From Lentisphaerota bacterium (lineage in GTDB: Bacteria > Verrucomicrobiota > Kiritimatiellia > UBA8416 > JAIOPI01): a stretch of DNA of 64,000 nt. The position numbers and the translations under genes were made by a program. Under the pieces are notes generated by a model. It searched no databases. It was not told the origin of the DNA and was given only the letters and a program-made list of their open reading frames with translations. Positions 38,193-47,437 of the stretch are shown piece after piece; within the stretch, counting starts at the first letter, position 1, and the number at the start of each line of letters is the position of its first letter. The stretch lies in assembly GCA_021413965.1 (NCBI GenBank), contig JAIOPI010000006.1:1-64000 (forward strand). The letters run 5' to 3'.

Positions 38193-39244
38193 ACCGTTGG
38201 ATCGCCATTGCCCTCGTGTTGACCGCGCTCGGCTGCAGCAAGAAGAAGGACGCGGCCTCGACGCCGTCGGCGGCAAGTGAGGATGAAAAACTGGGCAACC
38301 TGCCCGCCATCACCGTCCCCGCTGGTGAAGACACCGTACTCGTCACGGTAGGTGAGCACAAGCTCATGCGCAGTCAGGCTGAGCAGGATATAGACGTTCG
38401 AGTGTCCGCCGCTGGAAATCGCCTCCCCCCCGAGAAAGTGGCAGCCTTTCGGCAGGACGTCTTGAGCAAACTCATTGAGCAATTTGTAGTCCGCTCAGTC
38501 CTGTTGGACGAGGCCAAGCGGCAGAACATTGAGGTGACGGAAGAGGACCAGCAGAAGGCCCTCGCAAAGGTGTCGGAGTTTCTCGAGAAGCAGGGCCGCA
38601 CCCTCGAAGAAGCCCTGTCGGGCAGCCCGCTGGGGCGCGAGCGCATGCTGGAAGAGGTCCGCACCGGCGTGACGATCGACAAGCTTCTGGCCGCCAACCT
38701 TCCCGCCATTGGCGAGCCAACCGACAAGGACATTGCCGCATTCAAAGCCGAGAATGCTGACAAACTGAGCAAGCCCGAACGCGCCCACGCCCACCATATT
38801 TTGCTCTCGATCGACACCAATGCCGACGAAACCACCAAACAAGCCCGCAAGGCTGAAGCGGTGAAACTTCAGCAAAAACTGGTGGCCGGCGCTTCATTTG
38901 AAGAAACAGCCCGCAGCAGTTCCGATTGCCCGAGCAGCGCACGTGGTGGCGATTTGGGCTGGTTCGAACGTGGCCAAATGGTGCCGGCATTTGAGGCGGC
39001 GGCCTTCAGCCAGCCAACCGGCGCAGTCGGGGGCATCGTGGAGTCACCCTTTGGCTATCACATCATTCGCGTGGATGAGCGCATCCCCGGCGGGGAAGCC
39101 TCGCGAGAAGAAATCGCCAACCTGCTCAAACAGCGCCAACGGCCGCAACTCTTCAAAGACTATATTGGCAAACTGATGGCGACCGCGAAGATTGAGTACG
39201 CCGCGTCCATAACGAGCGCGGTGCCCGAATCCGTTGCCAAGTAG
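38189..39244 (+). CDS. Peptidyl-prolyl cis-trans isomerase lipoprotein (parvulin/SurA-like)
   Basis: A 351-residue periplasmic folding factor. A lipobox LTALGC places the lipidated cysteine at C16. A SurA-N-like helical domain (about 55-190) is followed by a parvulin domain at about 200-295: PERAHAHHILLSID, GASFEETARSSSDCPSSARGGDLGWFERGQMVPAFEAAAF, SPFGYHIIRVDE. It overlaps recO by four bases. Substrates are unknown; outer-membrane or secreted proteins are likely from the family. Confidence 0.9.
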   Translation: MNRWIAIALVLTALGCSKKKDAASTPSAASEDEKLGNLPAITVPAGEDTVLVTVGEHKLMRSQAEQDIDVRVSAAGNRLPPEKVAAFRQDVLSKLIEQFVVRSVLLDEAKRQNIEVTEEDQQKALAKVSEFLEKQGRTLEEALSGSPLGRERMLEEVRTGVTIDKLLAANLPAIGEPTDKDIAAFKAENADKLSKPERAHAHHILLSIDTNADETTKQARKAEAVKLQQKLVAGASFEETARSSSDCPSSARGGDLGWFERGQMVPAFEAAAFSQPTGAVGGIVESPFGYHIIRVDERIPGGEASREEIANLLKQRQRPQLFKDYIGKLMATAKIEYAASITSAVPESVAK

Positions 39245-39272
39245 CCAGAGCGCGATCTGGCCTTGAGCCTGA

Positions 39273-40298
39273 CTACACGTTGAACAGGAAGTGACAAATG
39301 TCACCATCCTGAAGCACGTAGTCCCGCCCGCGAAGTTGCACCTGCCCCTTGGCCTTGACCGCGGCTTCGCTACCCGCCTTGACCAGATCTTCGAACTGGA
39401 TCACTTCAACGCGGATGAAGCCGCGCTCGATGTCCGTATGAATCCGCCCCCCCGCCTCGGGTGCCCGCGCCCCCTTGCGAATGGTCCATGCCCGCACTTC
39501 ATCCGGCCCCATGGTATAGAAGGACATCAACCCCAGGACGTCGTATGCGGCGGCGTTCAACCGGTCGACGCCCAGTGAATCGACGCCCAAATCGCGAAGA
39601 TACACTCGCCGCTCCTCCACGCTCTCCAACTCTGCAATTTCACTCTCAAAGCGGCCCGCAATGGTGACTTCCGCACCACCGCCAGGTTCAATGACTTGCT
39701 CCCCGACGTTGCGAATCCAGAGCATGGGCTTGAGCGTCAGGAACCCCAAACTTCGCAGTGCCACAAGCTCCTGCTCCGACAGTTCAACATCGCGCAACCA
39801 CTGACCGGAGCCAAGCGCCGCCACGCACTTCTCGAGTGCCTTGTGTTCCAATTCCTGCGCCGGTGTGCCCCCACCACGTCGCTCCTTTGCCAGACGTGCA
39901 ATACGCTTATCAGCCATTTCCAGATCAGCGAGAACGATCTCCGTCTCGATATTGGAGCGGTCTCGCGCCGGGTCCACAGTCTCATACGGGTGATAGACCG
40001 AAGCATCCTCAAAGGCGCGAACAACACCGCAGAGGGCGTCCGCCCGCTTGGCGGGCTCCAGCCAGAGCCGCTCCGCCGTCGTAGTCACATCCGGGCACAG
40101 GGCAAAACGGACTTCCGCATAGGTCGTCTTCTCGGGTTTGGCTATTTCCGCCAACTTGTCCACCCGCGGATCGCGAACGGGAGCCAGCCCCTCGACCGTC
40201 TCACTGTCCTTTCGACCCTCAGGCACTTTGCGGCCAGTCAATAGCGTGAAAAGGGTGCGCTTCCCGGCCTGTGAATAACCCAACATGGCTACTTTCAA
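39273..40298 (-). CDS. Degenerate YchF-like protein (Obg family, TGS domain)
   Basis: The last about 90 residues (YTMGPDEVRAWTIRKGARAPEAGGRIHTDIERGFIRVEVI ... QDGDICHFLFNV) are an unmistakable YchF TGS domain. The N-terminal nucleotide-binding domain is eroded: the P-loop reads GYSQAGKRTLF with R14 in place of the conserved Ser/Thr, and the G3 segment expected as DIAGL is not visible, although an NVGE remnant of the NxxE motif is present. At 341 residues it is shorter than YchF (about 363). It may have lost ATP/GTP hydrolysis; a canonical ychF may exist elsewhere. Confidence 0.82.
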   Translation of the reverse strand: MKVAMLGYSQAGKRTLFTLLTGRKVPEGRKDSETVEGLAPVRDPRVDKLAEIAKPEKTTYAEVRFALCPDVTTTAERLWLEPAKRADALCGVVRAFEDASVYHPYETVDPARDRSNIETEIVLADLEMADKRIARLAKERRGGGTPAQELEHKALEKCVAALGSGQWLRDVELSEQELVALRSLGFLTLKPMLWIRNVGEQVIEPGGGAEVTIAGRFESEIAELESVEERRVYLRDLGVDSLGVDRLNAAAYDVLGLMSFYTMGPDEVRAWTIRKGARAPEAGGRIHTDIERGFIRVEVIQFEDLVKAGSEAAVKAKGQVQLRGRDYVLQDGDICHFLFNV

Positions 40299-40454
40299 CG
40301 GCGTTCTCCTTCAAGATTATCCATGCTGCAGCTTGGCAACTTGACGCACCGTTGTATAGAGATTTGTCGCCAATGCCCCTGCCACACGACCGCCAGATCC
40401 GCATTGGCGAGGATAGGAAATAGGTGAATACCTTTGACGGGTGGCGCCCAGCTA

Positions 40455-40499
40455 ATCCAAAAACAACAAGAGCGACTCCCCTTCTGGGCAGTCGCTCTT
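40455..40499 (-). terminator. Rho-independent terminator of the PEP-CTERM gene
   Basis: A perfect 10-bp stem (40468-40477 with 40490-40499, AAGAGCGACT/AGTCGCTCTT) with a 12-nt loop; on the minus strand it is followed by GTTGTTTTTGG. It starts 25 bp after the stop of the minus-strand gene at 40524-41312. Confidence 0.8.
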
Positions 40500-40523
40500 G
40501 CAGTTGCACTATGTTCTGCTGCC

Positions 40524-41312
40524 TTAGGCGGCCCACGGCATGCGCGCGACCGGACCGAGAAGCTCGGCCAGACGCTTGCGGGAAACCATACAGAGCCCGA
40601 TCAACGCCGCCGCGATGGCCGCGTAGGTCTCAGGCTCCGGAACATTATAACCACGACGCACGTTGTCGAACGCGAACGTATTGTCGGTCGACGTGATGTA
40701 GGCGAACCGGAAGCCGATCTCGGTGACCAGCGTCTTGTCGGTGTCGAAAGCACCACCGGCACCCGTGTCCGTCCACCCCGCTCCGCCGGGAGCAAAGCTG
40801 ACGCCGTAGGTCGCCCACGTGTTCTCGGCTTGGCCCGACGTATCGATGCCGTAGTACCACGTAATGCCGTTGCCGGTGAAATAGACCTGCAAACCCGAAT
40901 ACGTGTTGTTGCCTGGATCTGTTTCCGCCCAGAAGAAGTCGAACGTCAACTCCTGATTATGCCCGGCGGCCGCTGGCAGTGCCGAACTGTAGTCCCCCAG
41001 GAACCCGGCATCGGTCGTGGTCAACCGATCGACATCGACGCCGATCCCTGACGTGTAGCTCACCTGCGCCTCACCAGAGGCGGCCGGATTGCCCCCTGCC
41101 GCATCGTACGTCTCAGTACCGACACTGTCAGCATCTGGGGCGGTGAAGGCAGGAGGCGTTGAGTAATTCGCGTCAAACGCGTCCCACACGCTGCCATCCA
41201 CTACGCCAGGATTTGCAACAAAATCCTCCTCATAGATGATGCCAGCTTGCATGCTGCTGGCTACCACGCACCCCGCTACCGCCAGCGCTGCGATGTTGAA
41301 TCCGTATTTCAT
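40524..41312 (-). CDS. PEP-CTERM anchored exported protein
   Basis: A 262-residue exported protein. It starts with a signal peptide (FNIAALAVAGCVVASSMQAG), has a beta-rich middle that resembles a lectin/jelly-roll fold (FDANYSTPPAF ... TYSGLQVYFTGNGITWYYG ... IGFRFAYITSTDNTFAFDNV), and ends with VPEPETYAAIAAALIGLCMVSRKR, a PEP-CTERM sorting signal: VPEP, a membrane helix and a basic stretch. Such proteins are processed by an exosortase; none is encoded here. About 14 residues follow the basic stretch, slightly more than usual. Confidence 0.85.
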   Translation of the reverse strand: MKYGFNIAALAVAGCVVASSMQAGIIYEEDFVANPGVVDGSVWDAFDANYSTPPAFTAPDADSVGTETYDAAGGNPAASGEAQVSYTSGIGVDVDRLTTTDAGFLGDYSSALPAAAGHNQELTFDFFWAETDPGNNTYSGLQVYFTGNGITWYYGIDTSGQAENTWATYGVSFAPGGAGWTDTGAGGAFDTDKTLVTEIGFRFAYITSTDNTFAFDNVRRGYNVPEPETYAAIAAALIGLCMVSRKRLAELLGPVARMPWAA

Positions 41313-41343
41313 CTAATTTATCTCCCTACTCCACCTGCAGCAC

Positions 41344-42309
41344 TTACGGCAGTTCGATCACGCGATAGAAGTTTGGCCCATCCCCGGCGCCACTGTCCGT
41401 TACGCTTGCGCTGCCAGTGTCTCCCGCCGTTACCGATCCAATCTCGCCATAGGCGCCGTCTACCGTGCTCGCCTTCTGGACAGAGTACGTGTTCCCCTTG
41501 ACGCACGCAAATCGAATTGTGACGTCCTTGCCATCACTGGAGAGTTGCGCCTTGAACAGGTTGTCCGCAAAGTAAGCAGGATCGAACTCAGCCAAGAGCT
41601 CGTTCACATTGCTCATGCCGTCACCGTCGTCGTCCGCGTTGCCCAAGGCGGGGTCAACGTCAGCAAGGCTGCTCACGCCGAAGCGTGCCTGTAGCGCGTC
41701 CGCCAGTGTCGGCTGAGCAGCACCCACCGTTTGGTTGCCCGCCAGCTGGAAGGCCGACACCGTGACGTTGTGGGCGGCGATGATACGCTGGTCACGAATG
41801 ACTTTGATGCCAAGCCCGGAAACCGCGCGCAGATCCGCCTGCCACGCCACGTCCGACTCATCGTCGCCCGAGAGCAGCAGCCAGCCCCCGCCTGTACGGT
41901 CAAACGAGATGCTGTTGTGACCAATCACAAGTCCGGGCTTAACCCATTGCCGCTGGCTCGCCTCGGACTTCAATGTAGCCCAAATGATCGGAGCGCCGGC
42001 ACTGGTGCTTGCCAGATCCAGATCCAAGGCATTCACACCCGCACGTTTGTAGTCGCCGCTGAACGAAGCATTATCGCCGGTCGCGTCCGCCCACAGCGTC
42101 ACTTGAGCCGGAAGGGGTGGGGAACTGAGCCTGAAGCCCGCCGTGGCGCTGCCGCCATCCAAGGTGAGCGTAACCTGACCGACCGTGCCGTCCGACTTCC
42201 ACGCATCGGCCGTCGTCGTTGCCGCCACCGCACTGACGGCCATCAAGCTGACCAAGCCCGTGAGGGCGGCCATCCACTTCGTTCCGTGTCGCTGTGTTGT
42301 CATGTTCAT
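41344..42309 (-). CDS. Exported protein with calcium-binding-type repeat (321 aa)
   Basis: A signal peptide (WMAALTGLVSLMAVSAVAA) is followed by beta-rich sequence and, at about residues 225-245, NADDDGDGMSNVNELLAEFDP, an Asp-rich loop of the thrombospondin-type-3/dockerin calcium-binding kind. The C-terminal part (VTIRFACVKGNTYSVQKASTVDGAYGEIG ... NFYRVIELP) resembles the end domain of many secreted PVC proteins. No enzymatic motif is seen. It lies 31 bp upstream of the PEP-CTERM gene on the same strand. Confidence 0.75.
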   Translation of the reverse strand: MNMTTQRHGTKWMAALTGLVSLMAVSAVAATTTADAWKSDGTVGQVTLTLDGGSATAGFRLSSPPLPAQVTLWADATGDNASFSGDYKRAGVNALDLDLASTSAGAPIIWATLKSEASQRQWVKPGLVIGHNSISFDRTGGGWLLLSGDDESDVAWQADLRAVSGLGIKVIRDQRIIAAHNVTVSAFQLAGNQTVGAAQPTLADALQARFGVSSLADVDPALGNADDDGDGMSNVNELLAEFDPAYFADNLFKAQLSSDGKDVTIRFACVKGNTYSVQKASTVDGAYGEIGSVTAGDTGSASVTDSGAGDGPNFYRVIELP

Positions 42310-42350
42310 ACGCCTTTTTTCTTAGCCCTCGACACTCACAAGCCCATTTA

Positions 42351-43718
42351 TCAGTGCGTGACCGTTATGGATGCGTCGGTATTCGTCTGACGCTTTACCC
42401 AGATCTTCGAACCGGCGGAAATGGGTCTCGTTGAGACAACGGCGTTGTTGAAGTCACGCCAATTGTTCGCGTCATCCCACCAATACTCGGTGAAGGAATT
42501 GGGCGACGCCGGCGGCGCCACGAACATGCGATCGCCTTCGACCAGGGCTCCGGCAGGATCTTCAATTTCGATGTTGGCGAAGGTGTCGGCGTCCACCCAG
42601 TTCAATGCAGTGAAGCCCGTCCCATTGACGTCGGTCCCGTTAAGCGTGACGCTTTCCGTGTCGCCATCCGCGGCCGGCGTGGAGACACCGGCGTAGGCGA
42701 GCACGGTGGTCGAGTCGTACGGATAGAAACCAAACGTCTGGCTGCGCGCATTGTTGGGATCCAGCAACAGCCGGGTGTTCGAGTAAATGAACATTGAATT
42801 CTTGCTGACCGCGCCCGGCGAGCCAAGATTGTCAAAAACAGGTAGAGCGCCCGAGGCGGCGTAGGTTACAAAGACGCCTTGGCCGGGATCCCAGACCTGA
42901 ATCGAGTCGCCGTGAACAAGGCCGGAAAGAATGGAATTCCCGAGATCGTCACCCAAAGCGTTGTTGCCGACGTAGGCCGCCGAATAGACCGGGAGCGTGA
43001 AATCCTGCAGGGCTAGGGCCGGTGCCGTCGTAGCGTGCTCATAGGTGGCCACGTTGCCAGCTCCGGCAGCGGCGGCGGTGAAGCCGCGGGAGACGGCTAC
43101 CAAGTCGACGTAGGCTGGGTCGCCGCTTTGCACGGATACATTCTGAATTTGCGCTCCTGCCGTCGCAAAGGGCAGCAGACCGGCGTTATAGGCCGTGGCC
43201 TTCTGCATCGTGCCAACCTGCGAGGGGCTGGTGCTGTAGAAGATTTCCCACTGGCTGGTGCTGTAGTCCGCGTGGACGATGAAGCCCAGATACGCGCCCT
43301 GTGGCACGCCCGTCGCCACCGTCACCCAGGTGTTCAGAGCGGCGTCGATGCAGGCACGCAACTCGCCGTTATCCCGGAGATAGAACGCACCGGTTTGACC
43401 GCTGACTGACGCAGGGTCGGCCGTACCAACCACCGGCTTGGCGTAGATCTGAATCCACACGTTGTTGTAGGTGGCGGGAGTGACACTGAGCGTCACGGTG
43501 TCGTTATCAAGGCTGAGCCCGTTAACTCCGCTTGAGCCAGGCAGCTTGGCGCCCGCTGCAGCGGATATGGTGCCGCCACCAGCGGCCGCCCAATGCGCAT
43601 CAGGGGTCCACGTCTCAAAAGTCTGAGCGTAGGGAAGTCCCGTCGATGCCTGCGACGCCGCCACACCCCAAGCAAGTACAACCGCTGCCCCGAAGCACAA
43701 TGCGTTGCGTACTTTCAT
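42351..43718 (-). CDS. Large exported protein of unknown function (455 aa)
   Basis: After a signal peptide (ALCFGAAVVLAWGVAASQAS) the first about 210 residues look like a concanavalin/LamG-type beta sandwich (TFETWTPDAHWAAAGGGT, VWIQIYAKPVVG, FYLRDNGELRACI). The second half contains two related modules: GDSIQVWDPGQGVFVTY and GDRMFVAPPASPNSFTEYWW, each followed by an end like FIYSNT or IWVKRQT. The module recalls the TIGR02597-type exported proteins of Verrucomicrobia (recollection, low certainty). It is first of a likely three-gene exported-protein operon with a candidate promoter 115 bp upstream. Confidence 0.7.
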   Translation of the reverse strand: MKVRNALCFGAAVVLAWGVAASQASTGLPYAQTFETWTPDAHWAAAGGGTISAAAGAKLPGSSGVNGLSLDNDTVTLSVTPATYNNVWIQIYAKPVVGTADPASVSGQTGAFYLRDNGELRACIDAALNTWVTVATGVPQGAYLGFIVHADYSTSQWEIFYSTSPSQVGTMQKATAYNAGLLPFATAGAQIQNVSVQSGDPAYVDLVAVSRGFTAAAAGAGNVATYEHATTAPALALQDFTLPVYSAAYVGNNALGDDLGNSILSGLVHGDSIQVWDPGQGVFVTYAASGALPVFDNLGSPGAVSKNSMFIYSNTRLLLDPNNARSQTFGFYPYDSTTVLAYAGVSTPAADGDTESVTLNGTDVNGTGFTALNWVDADTFANIEIEDPAGALVEGDRMFVAPPASPNSFTEYWWDDANNWRDFNNAVVSTRPISAGSKIWVKRQTNTDASITVTH

Positions 43719-43834
43719 GCGCTACCTCTTGTTCCTGCTTGACGCGCAGATACAACCGCCACCCCGCGTCGGCATTTTCGCGTTTACCTGAACCCTCTCG
43801 AACCCTGAAATCGACCTTTTTATTGTCCGTACGT

Positions 43835-43864
43835 AGTATGCGTTTTGCCGGGCAACATTGTCAA
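43835..43864 (-). promoter_or_regulatory. Candidate sigma-70 promoter
   Basis: On the minus strand TTGACA (43859-43864) is separated by 18 bp from CATACT (43835-43840). The predicted start would be about 110 bp upstream of the exported-protein gene at 43718. It lies in the 178-bp gap after the MORN gene and is AT-richer than its surroundings. Confidence 0.35.
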
Positions 43865-43896
43865 CGTAAAAAGTGCGCTTTCTTCAAAATGTTGAC

Positions 43897-45339
43897 TCAT
43901 TGTTGATCCGGGAGGTACTTGACGAGCTTGTCCGCATCCCACAACCCTTTGATTGTCTTACCATTAGGAAGAATGGACGTCCCCATGCCCTGTCGAGCGC
44001 CATCCCGAAATTCGCCGTCATATGCTTCACCGTTCGAGTAGACATACCGACCGTGACCTTGCCTTCGCCCGTCCAAAAACTCACCTTCGTACCGGGAGCC
44101 GTCGGCAAATACATACGTCCCCTTACCCGTCCTCGCGTCAGCCTGAAATTCACCGCGGTAGATGTCGCCGTTGGCAAAGCGCAGGATGCCGGGTCCGTTC
44201 CGCTGCCCGTTCAGGAAGTAGCCCGCATACTTGTTGCCGTTTGCGTACAGCATGATTCCACGCCCGGACGGCATGTCGTTGGCAAAGTCACCGGCGTACC
44301 GATCACCATTGGCATACGACAGGCTGCCGCGTCCAGCCCGCAAGTCGGCCCGGAATTCACCGATGTACTTCTCCCCGCTGGCATACACCAGCGTGCCGCG
44401 TCCAGCCTTCAGGCCGTCTTCGAATTGACCATCATAGCGATCACCATTGCGCTGGTTATAAATCCCCCATCCATGACACAAGCCGTGATCCATTTCGCCT
44501 TCGTAGTGGTCGCCATTTGGAAAATCCACAACCGTGATTTCACGCCGCTCGGCACCCGGATCAAATGGCTCGTCGTCTCCGGTTTGAAAAAGGCCCGCGT
44601 CCGCCAGCCCCTGTTCAGTCAGGGGAACTTGCTCCAGATCCGGGCTGGGCGTGGGTGAAGGCGACGCCGCTTCACCAAAGGCCGGCAGCCCCTCGAGCGC
44701 ACCCGGCGGGATGCCGGCGGACTCACCGGCCGGCGCCTGGCCGGACTGCACCGTGTCCAGCAATCGCTCGATCTCTGCGCGCACGGATGCAATCTCCTGG
44801 GTCGCATCGGTACGCGCACTCTGCAAGCGCTGGTCGATTTGGGAGAGGCTCTCCTTGCGCTGAGTATCCATCTCATCCACCCACCCGCGAATCTTCGAAA
44901 TGTCCGCCAGAACCCCATCCAATTCGCGCGTGCGCGTAATGTCGGACGATTCAACCTGCACCAGCAGCCGATTGAGATCGACCTGGACATTCTCAAGCAG
45001 TCCCACGCGATTGGAGACAGTTGCCAGCGCGGCGACATCCGCGGCATGCTGGGCACGCAGCGCAAGCAGGGAGTCTCCTGTCGCGCGGCGTGCGTGAATC
45101 ACGTAGATGCCAATGGAGAGGAAGATCACAAGGAAGAACAGAAACACCCCCAACAGCAAGGTGCCAGTCCAAACCACGGTGCGCCGGTTCCGGCTGCGTT
45201 CGGCTTGGACGTACCGCTTGACCTCTTCCATGGTCACGCCGTCCAGCGGCCTGATGACGGTATCGTCGCCCACGCGGGTCAACACCAGTTCATCAATGCG
45301 CAGGTCGGCTCGGTCGGGCGTTTTGCCTGTTTCTGCCAT
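43897..45339 (-). CDS. Membrane-anchored MORN-repeat protein
   Basis: A 480-residue protein: a cytosolic N terminus of about 55 residues, one membrane helix (VVWTGTLLLGVFLFFLVIFLSIGIYVI), a coiled coil (about 85-200), a Pro/acidic linker, and eight MORN repeats plus a partial ninth from about residue 275 to the end. Each repeat is about 23 residues of the form YxGEFxxGxxxGxGxxxYxNGD. The orientation suggests repeats outside the cytoplasm. MORN repeats bind lipid or scaffold proteins in eukaryotes; bacterial roles are mostly unknown. It lies 69 bp downstream of the last T2SS gene. Confidence 0.85.
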   Translation of the reverse strand: MAETGKTPDRADLRIDELVLTRVGDDTVIRPLDGVTMEEVKRYVQAERSRNRRTVVWTGTLLLGVFLFFLVIFLSIGIYVIHARRATGDSLLALRAQHAADVAALATVSNRVGLLENVQVDLNRLLVQVESSDITRTRELDGVLADISKIRGWVDEMDTQRKESLSQIDQRLQSARTDATQEIASVRAEIERLLDTVQSGQAPAGESAGIPPGALEGLPAFGEAASPSPTPSPDLEQVPLTEQGLADAGLFQTGDDEPFDPGAERREITVVDFPNGDHYEGEMDHGLCHGWGIYNQRNGDRYDGQFEDGLKAGRGTLVYASGEKYIGEFRADLRAGRGSLSYANGDRYAGDFANDMPSGRGIMLYANGNKYAGYFLNGQRNGPGILRFANGDIYRGEFQADARTGKGTYVFADGSRYEGEFLDGRRQGHGRYVYSNGEAYDGEFRDGARQGMGTSILPNGKTIKGLWDADKLVKYLPDQQ

Positions 45340-45408
45340 GCTATTACCGATGCCGTCACGGCCACTGGCCGGCGCTTGTGCGCCAGCCCCCCCCCGACCG
45401 TCCGGCTT

Positions 45409-45993
45409 TTACCCCTGTGACGGGGCCGCCTCGACGGGCGCGGCGGCCGGGGCCGGCAGCGTCACGCGCGTGACGGTCATCGACCCCTTGATGCGCTTGC
45501 CGGTGTTGTCGGGCGCCACTTTCATACGTGTCACGCGATAGGTCCCCGGGGCCCCCATCAACGCGTGCAGAAACCGCGCCAGCCCTTGCTCGTCGGTCTC
45601 AAAATCCGCAATGTCCAGGGCGTATTCGTCAAAATTCTCCGTGTGGCGCGGCTCGCGATCCTTCACCGAAATCAACGCCACATCCGATTCCTGCGCCAGC
45701 GCGTCAATGGCGCTGCGCATGGCCCGGCGCGCCTCCGCCGCCGGCAACGCATCCCCGATCCGGTCGCGAATGGCTCCAAATTCCTGCTCAACATGCGACC
45801 CCATCTTCAGAACGCCAGCCTGATATAGGAGCGTCTTGCTTTCGATCTCAATGTCACCATCAAGCCAGCCGCAACGGATATTGATCGGCCGGATGATGGC
45901 GTAATCCAGCACGAGTATGACCAAGACAAGCACCACCAGCAGCAGTCCCAGCTTCTCCCGGCCCTCCAGCCGATTGAGACGATCAGCCAGCAT
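45409..45993 (-). CDS. gspM: Type II secretion GspM/PilO-like protein
   Basis: A 194-residue inner-membrane protein with one N-terminal helix (EKLGLLLVVLVLVILVLDYAII), a coiled coil and a ferredoxin-like C-terminal part, the topology of GspM and PilO. ATG at 45993 overlaps the end of the GspL-like gene by 11 bp. A Pro/Ala-rich tail (PAPAAAPVEAAPSQG) ends the protein. The assignment rests on topology and operon position more than on residue identity. Confidence 0.65.
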   Translation of the reverse strand: MLADRLNRLEGREKLGLLLVVLVLVILVLDYAIIRPINIRCGWLDGDIEIESKTLLYQAGVLKMGSHVEQEFGAIRDRIGDALPAAEARRAMRSAIDALAQESDVALISVKDREPRHTENFDEYALDIADFETDEQGLARFLHALMGAPGTYRVTRMKVAPDNTGKRIKGSMTVTRVTLPAPAAAPVEAAPSQG

Positions 45994-47437
45994 CCGGCAC
46001 CTCCTCAAGTCGACACAGCACGCGGAACCGGAATCGGCCGCTGCTCTCGCGCGTCGTGGATCCGTCTTCGCGAACGTCCGCCAGAAGAGCAGACTTCTCC
46101 AGGCTCTGGACCAGGGACCCAATATCGCCTGCCGATGCCCCTGTGCCGCTCACCTGCAGCGTGCCGCGCTCACCGTCAAATTCCACCGTATCGACCATGA
46201 TCTGCATCGGCTCCGGAAGCGCCTGCCGCAGTTCGGAGAGGATGTTGAAGAGCGCCAGCCGTGGATCGCTGCGCTGCTGCACCACTTCAACCAGCCGGAG
46301 CTTCTGATTGATCGCCCGCACCTCGTCAGCCTTGGCAGACACGTCCTGCCGGATGTCGGCCAACTGTGCGCGCTTGAAAAAATAGCGCAGGGTGCCCCAC
46401 ATCGACAGCAGAACAAGCGTGCTGATAATCAGACACCCCAGAACCGTCAGACTCCTCGCTTTTTGCACGAGTTCCTTGCGCAGCTTGACGGACTCGGGAA
46501 CCAGGCGGAACTCCAGCCGATCCAAATCGATGGCCATGCCGATCAGGGGGGTCAGTGAGACCGCATCATAGGGTGCTTGATGCAACGCCGGCTGGCTGGG
46601 CGTCTTTCGGAAGATCTGCAGACCATCCACGGGTTCCACGGGCAGGTTCTGGCGCTCGCTCAGGAGAGGGGACAGTCCCGGTACATTGATTCCGGCACCG
46701 CTCACCAGCAGGCGCTCCACCTTGACCCCCGAGTTCTCTGAGGCAAACGTCTGCAGGGCATTGCTGACCTCTTTCACAATCCGGTCACGCGCCCCCTCAT
46801 CGGCCGCCAGGGTGGCGGCGCCCACCAGGATGCTCCGCGTGAACAGGAGCCGATCCTGGGCAATGACCATGAAATCGCTGAATGCCGCGTCGACGTCCAG
46901 CACGGCCACGGCGCCGCGGCCGTTGCCGGACGGAAAGGCCTTGCGCATCCAGTTCAGCACCCCTTCCGTCCCAATTGACATGGTGGCCAGGGGGATGCCG
47001 GCCTCCTCCATCACGCTGAAGCGGTTGCGCAGCACGCTACGCTGCACAATGACCAGCATGACCTTGGTGTAGCCATCGCGCGAGGGCCCCACGATCTTGT
47101 AGTCGGCAACGATTTCCTCCTTGGAATAGGGGGTCAGCTTGCCGGCCTGAAGCTCAACCATATCGCCGATTTCCAAGGGATCCGTGGACGGCAGGTCCAG
47201 CATCCGGACCGTGGCGAGTTGGCGCGGCAGACAGCCATACACCGAGCCGCTGGGGTACTTGCGCAGAATGCGGGACAGGAGATCCGGCGAGGCGCTCTTG
47301 ATCGGATCAAGCTTCTCCAGATCCACCTTGACCAAGGCCAGCCCAGTCGCACCGCGGTCGACTTGAATGACCTTCAGCCAGTCGTTGCCGATCTCAACCA
47401 GGACGACGGACCCGTGCTTTGTTCTATCAGTGCTCAC
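45983..47437 (-). CDS. gspL: Type II secretion GspL-like protein (PilM-PilN type fusion)
   Basis: A 484-residue protein combining an actin-like cytosolic domain (VVLVEIGNDWLKVIQVDRG, CLPRQLATVRMLDLPSTDPLEIGDMVELQAGKLTPYSKEEIV, VAVLDVDAAFSDFMVI) as in PilM/GspL with one membrane helix (TVLGCLIISTLVLLSMWGTLRYFF) and a periplasmic coiled coil plus ferredoxin-like domain as in PilN/GspL. It thus links the cytosolic ATPase GspE to the inner-membrane platform. It overlaps gspK by 11 bp and the gspM-like gene by 11 bp. Confidence 0.8.
   Translation of the reverse strand: MSTDRTKHGSVVLVEIGNDWLKVIQVDRGATGLALVKVDLEKLDPIKSASPDLLSRILRKYPSGSVYGCLPRQLATVRMLDLPSTDPLEIGDMVELQAGKLTPYSKEEIVADYKIVGPSRDGYTKVMLVIVQRSVLRNRFSVMEEAGIPLATMSIGTEGVLNWMRKAFPSGNGRGAVAVLDVDAAFSDFMVIAQDRLLFTRSILVGAATLAADEGARDRIVKEVSNALQTFASENSGVKVERLLVSGAGINVPGLSPLLSERQNLPVEPVDGLQIFRKTPSQPALHQAPYDAVSLTPLIGMAIDLDRLEFRLVPESVKLRKELVQKARSLTVLGCLIISTLVLLSMWGTLRYFFKRAQLADIRQDVSAKADEVRAINQKLRLVEVVQQRSDPRLALFNILSELRQALPEPMQIMVDTVEFDGERGTLQVSGTGASAGDIGSLVQSLEKSALLADVREDGSTTRESSGRFRFRVLCRLEEVPDAG

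Noticed and set aside
39244..39261. Short hairpin GCCAGA/TCTGGC between two convergent genes
   Set aside because: Only six base pairs and no T run on either side, so it is not called a terminator.
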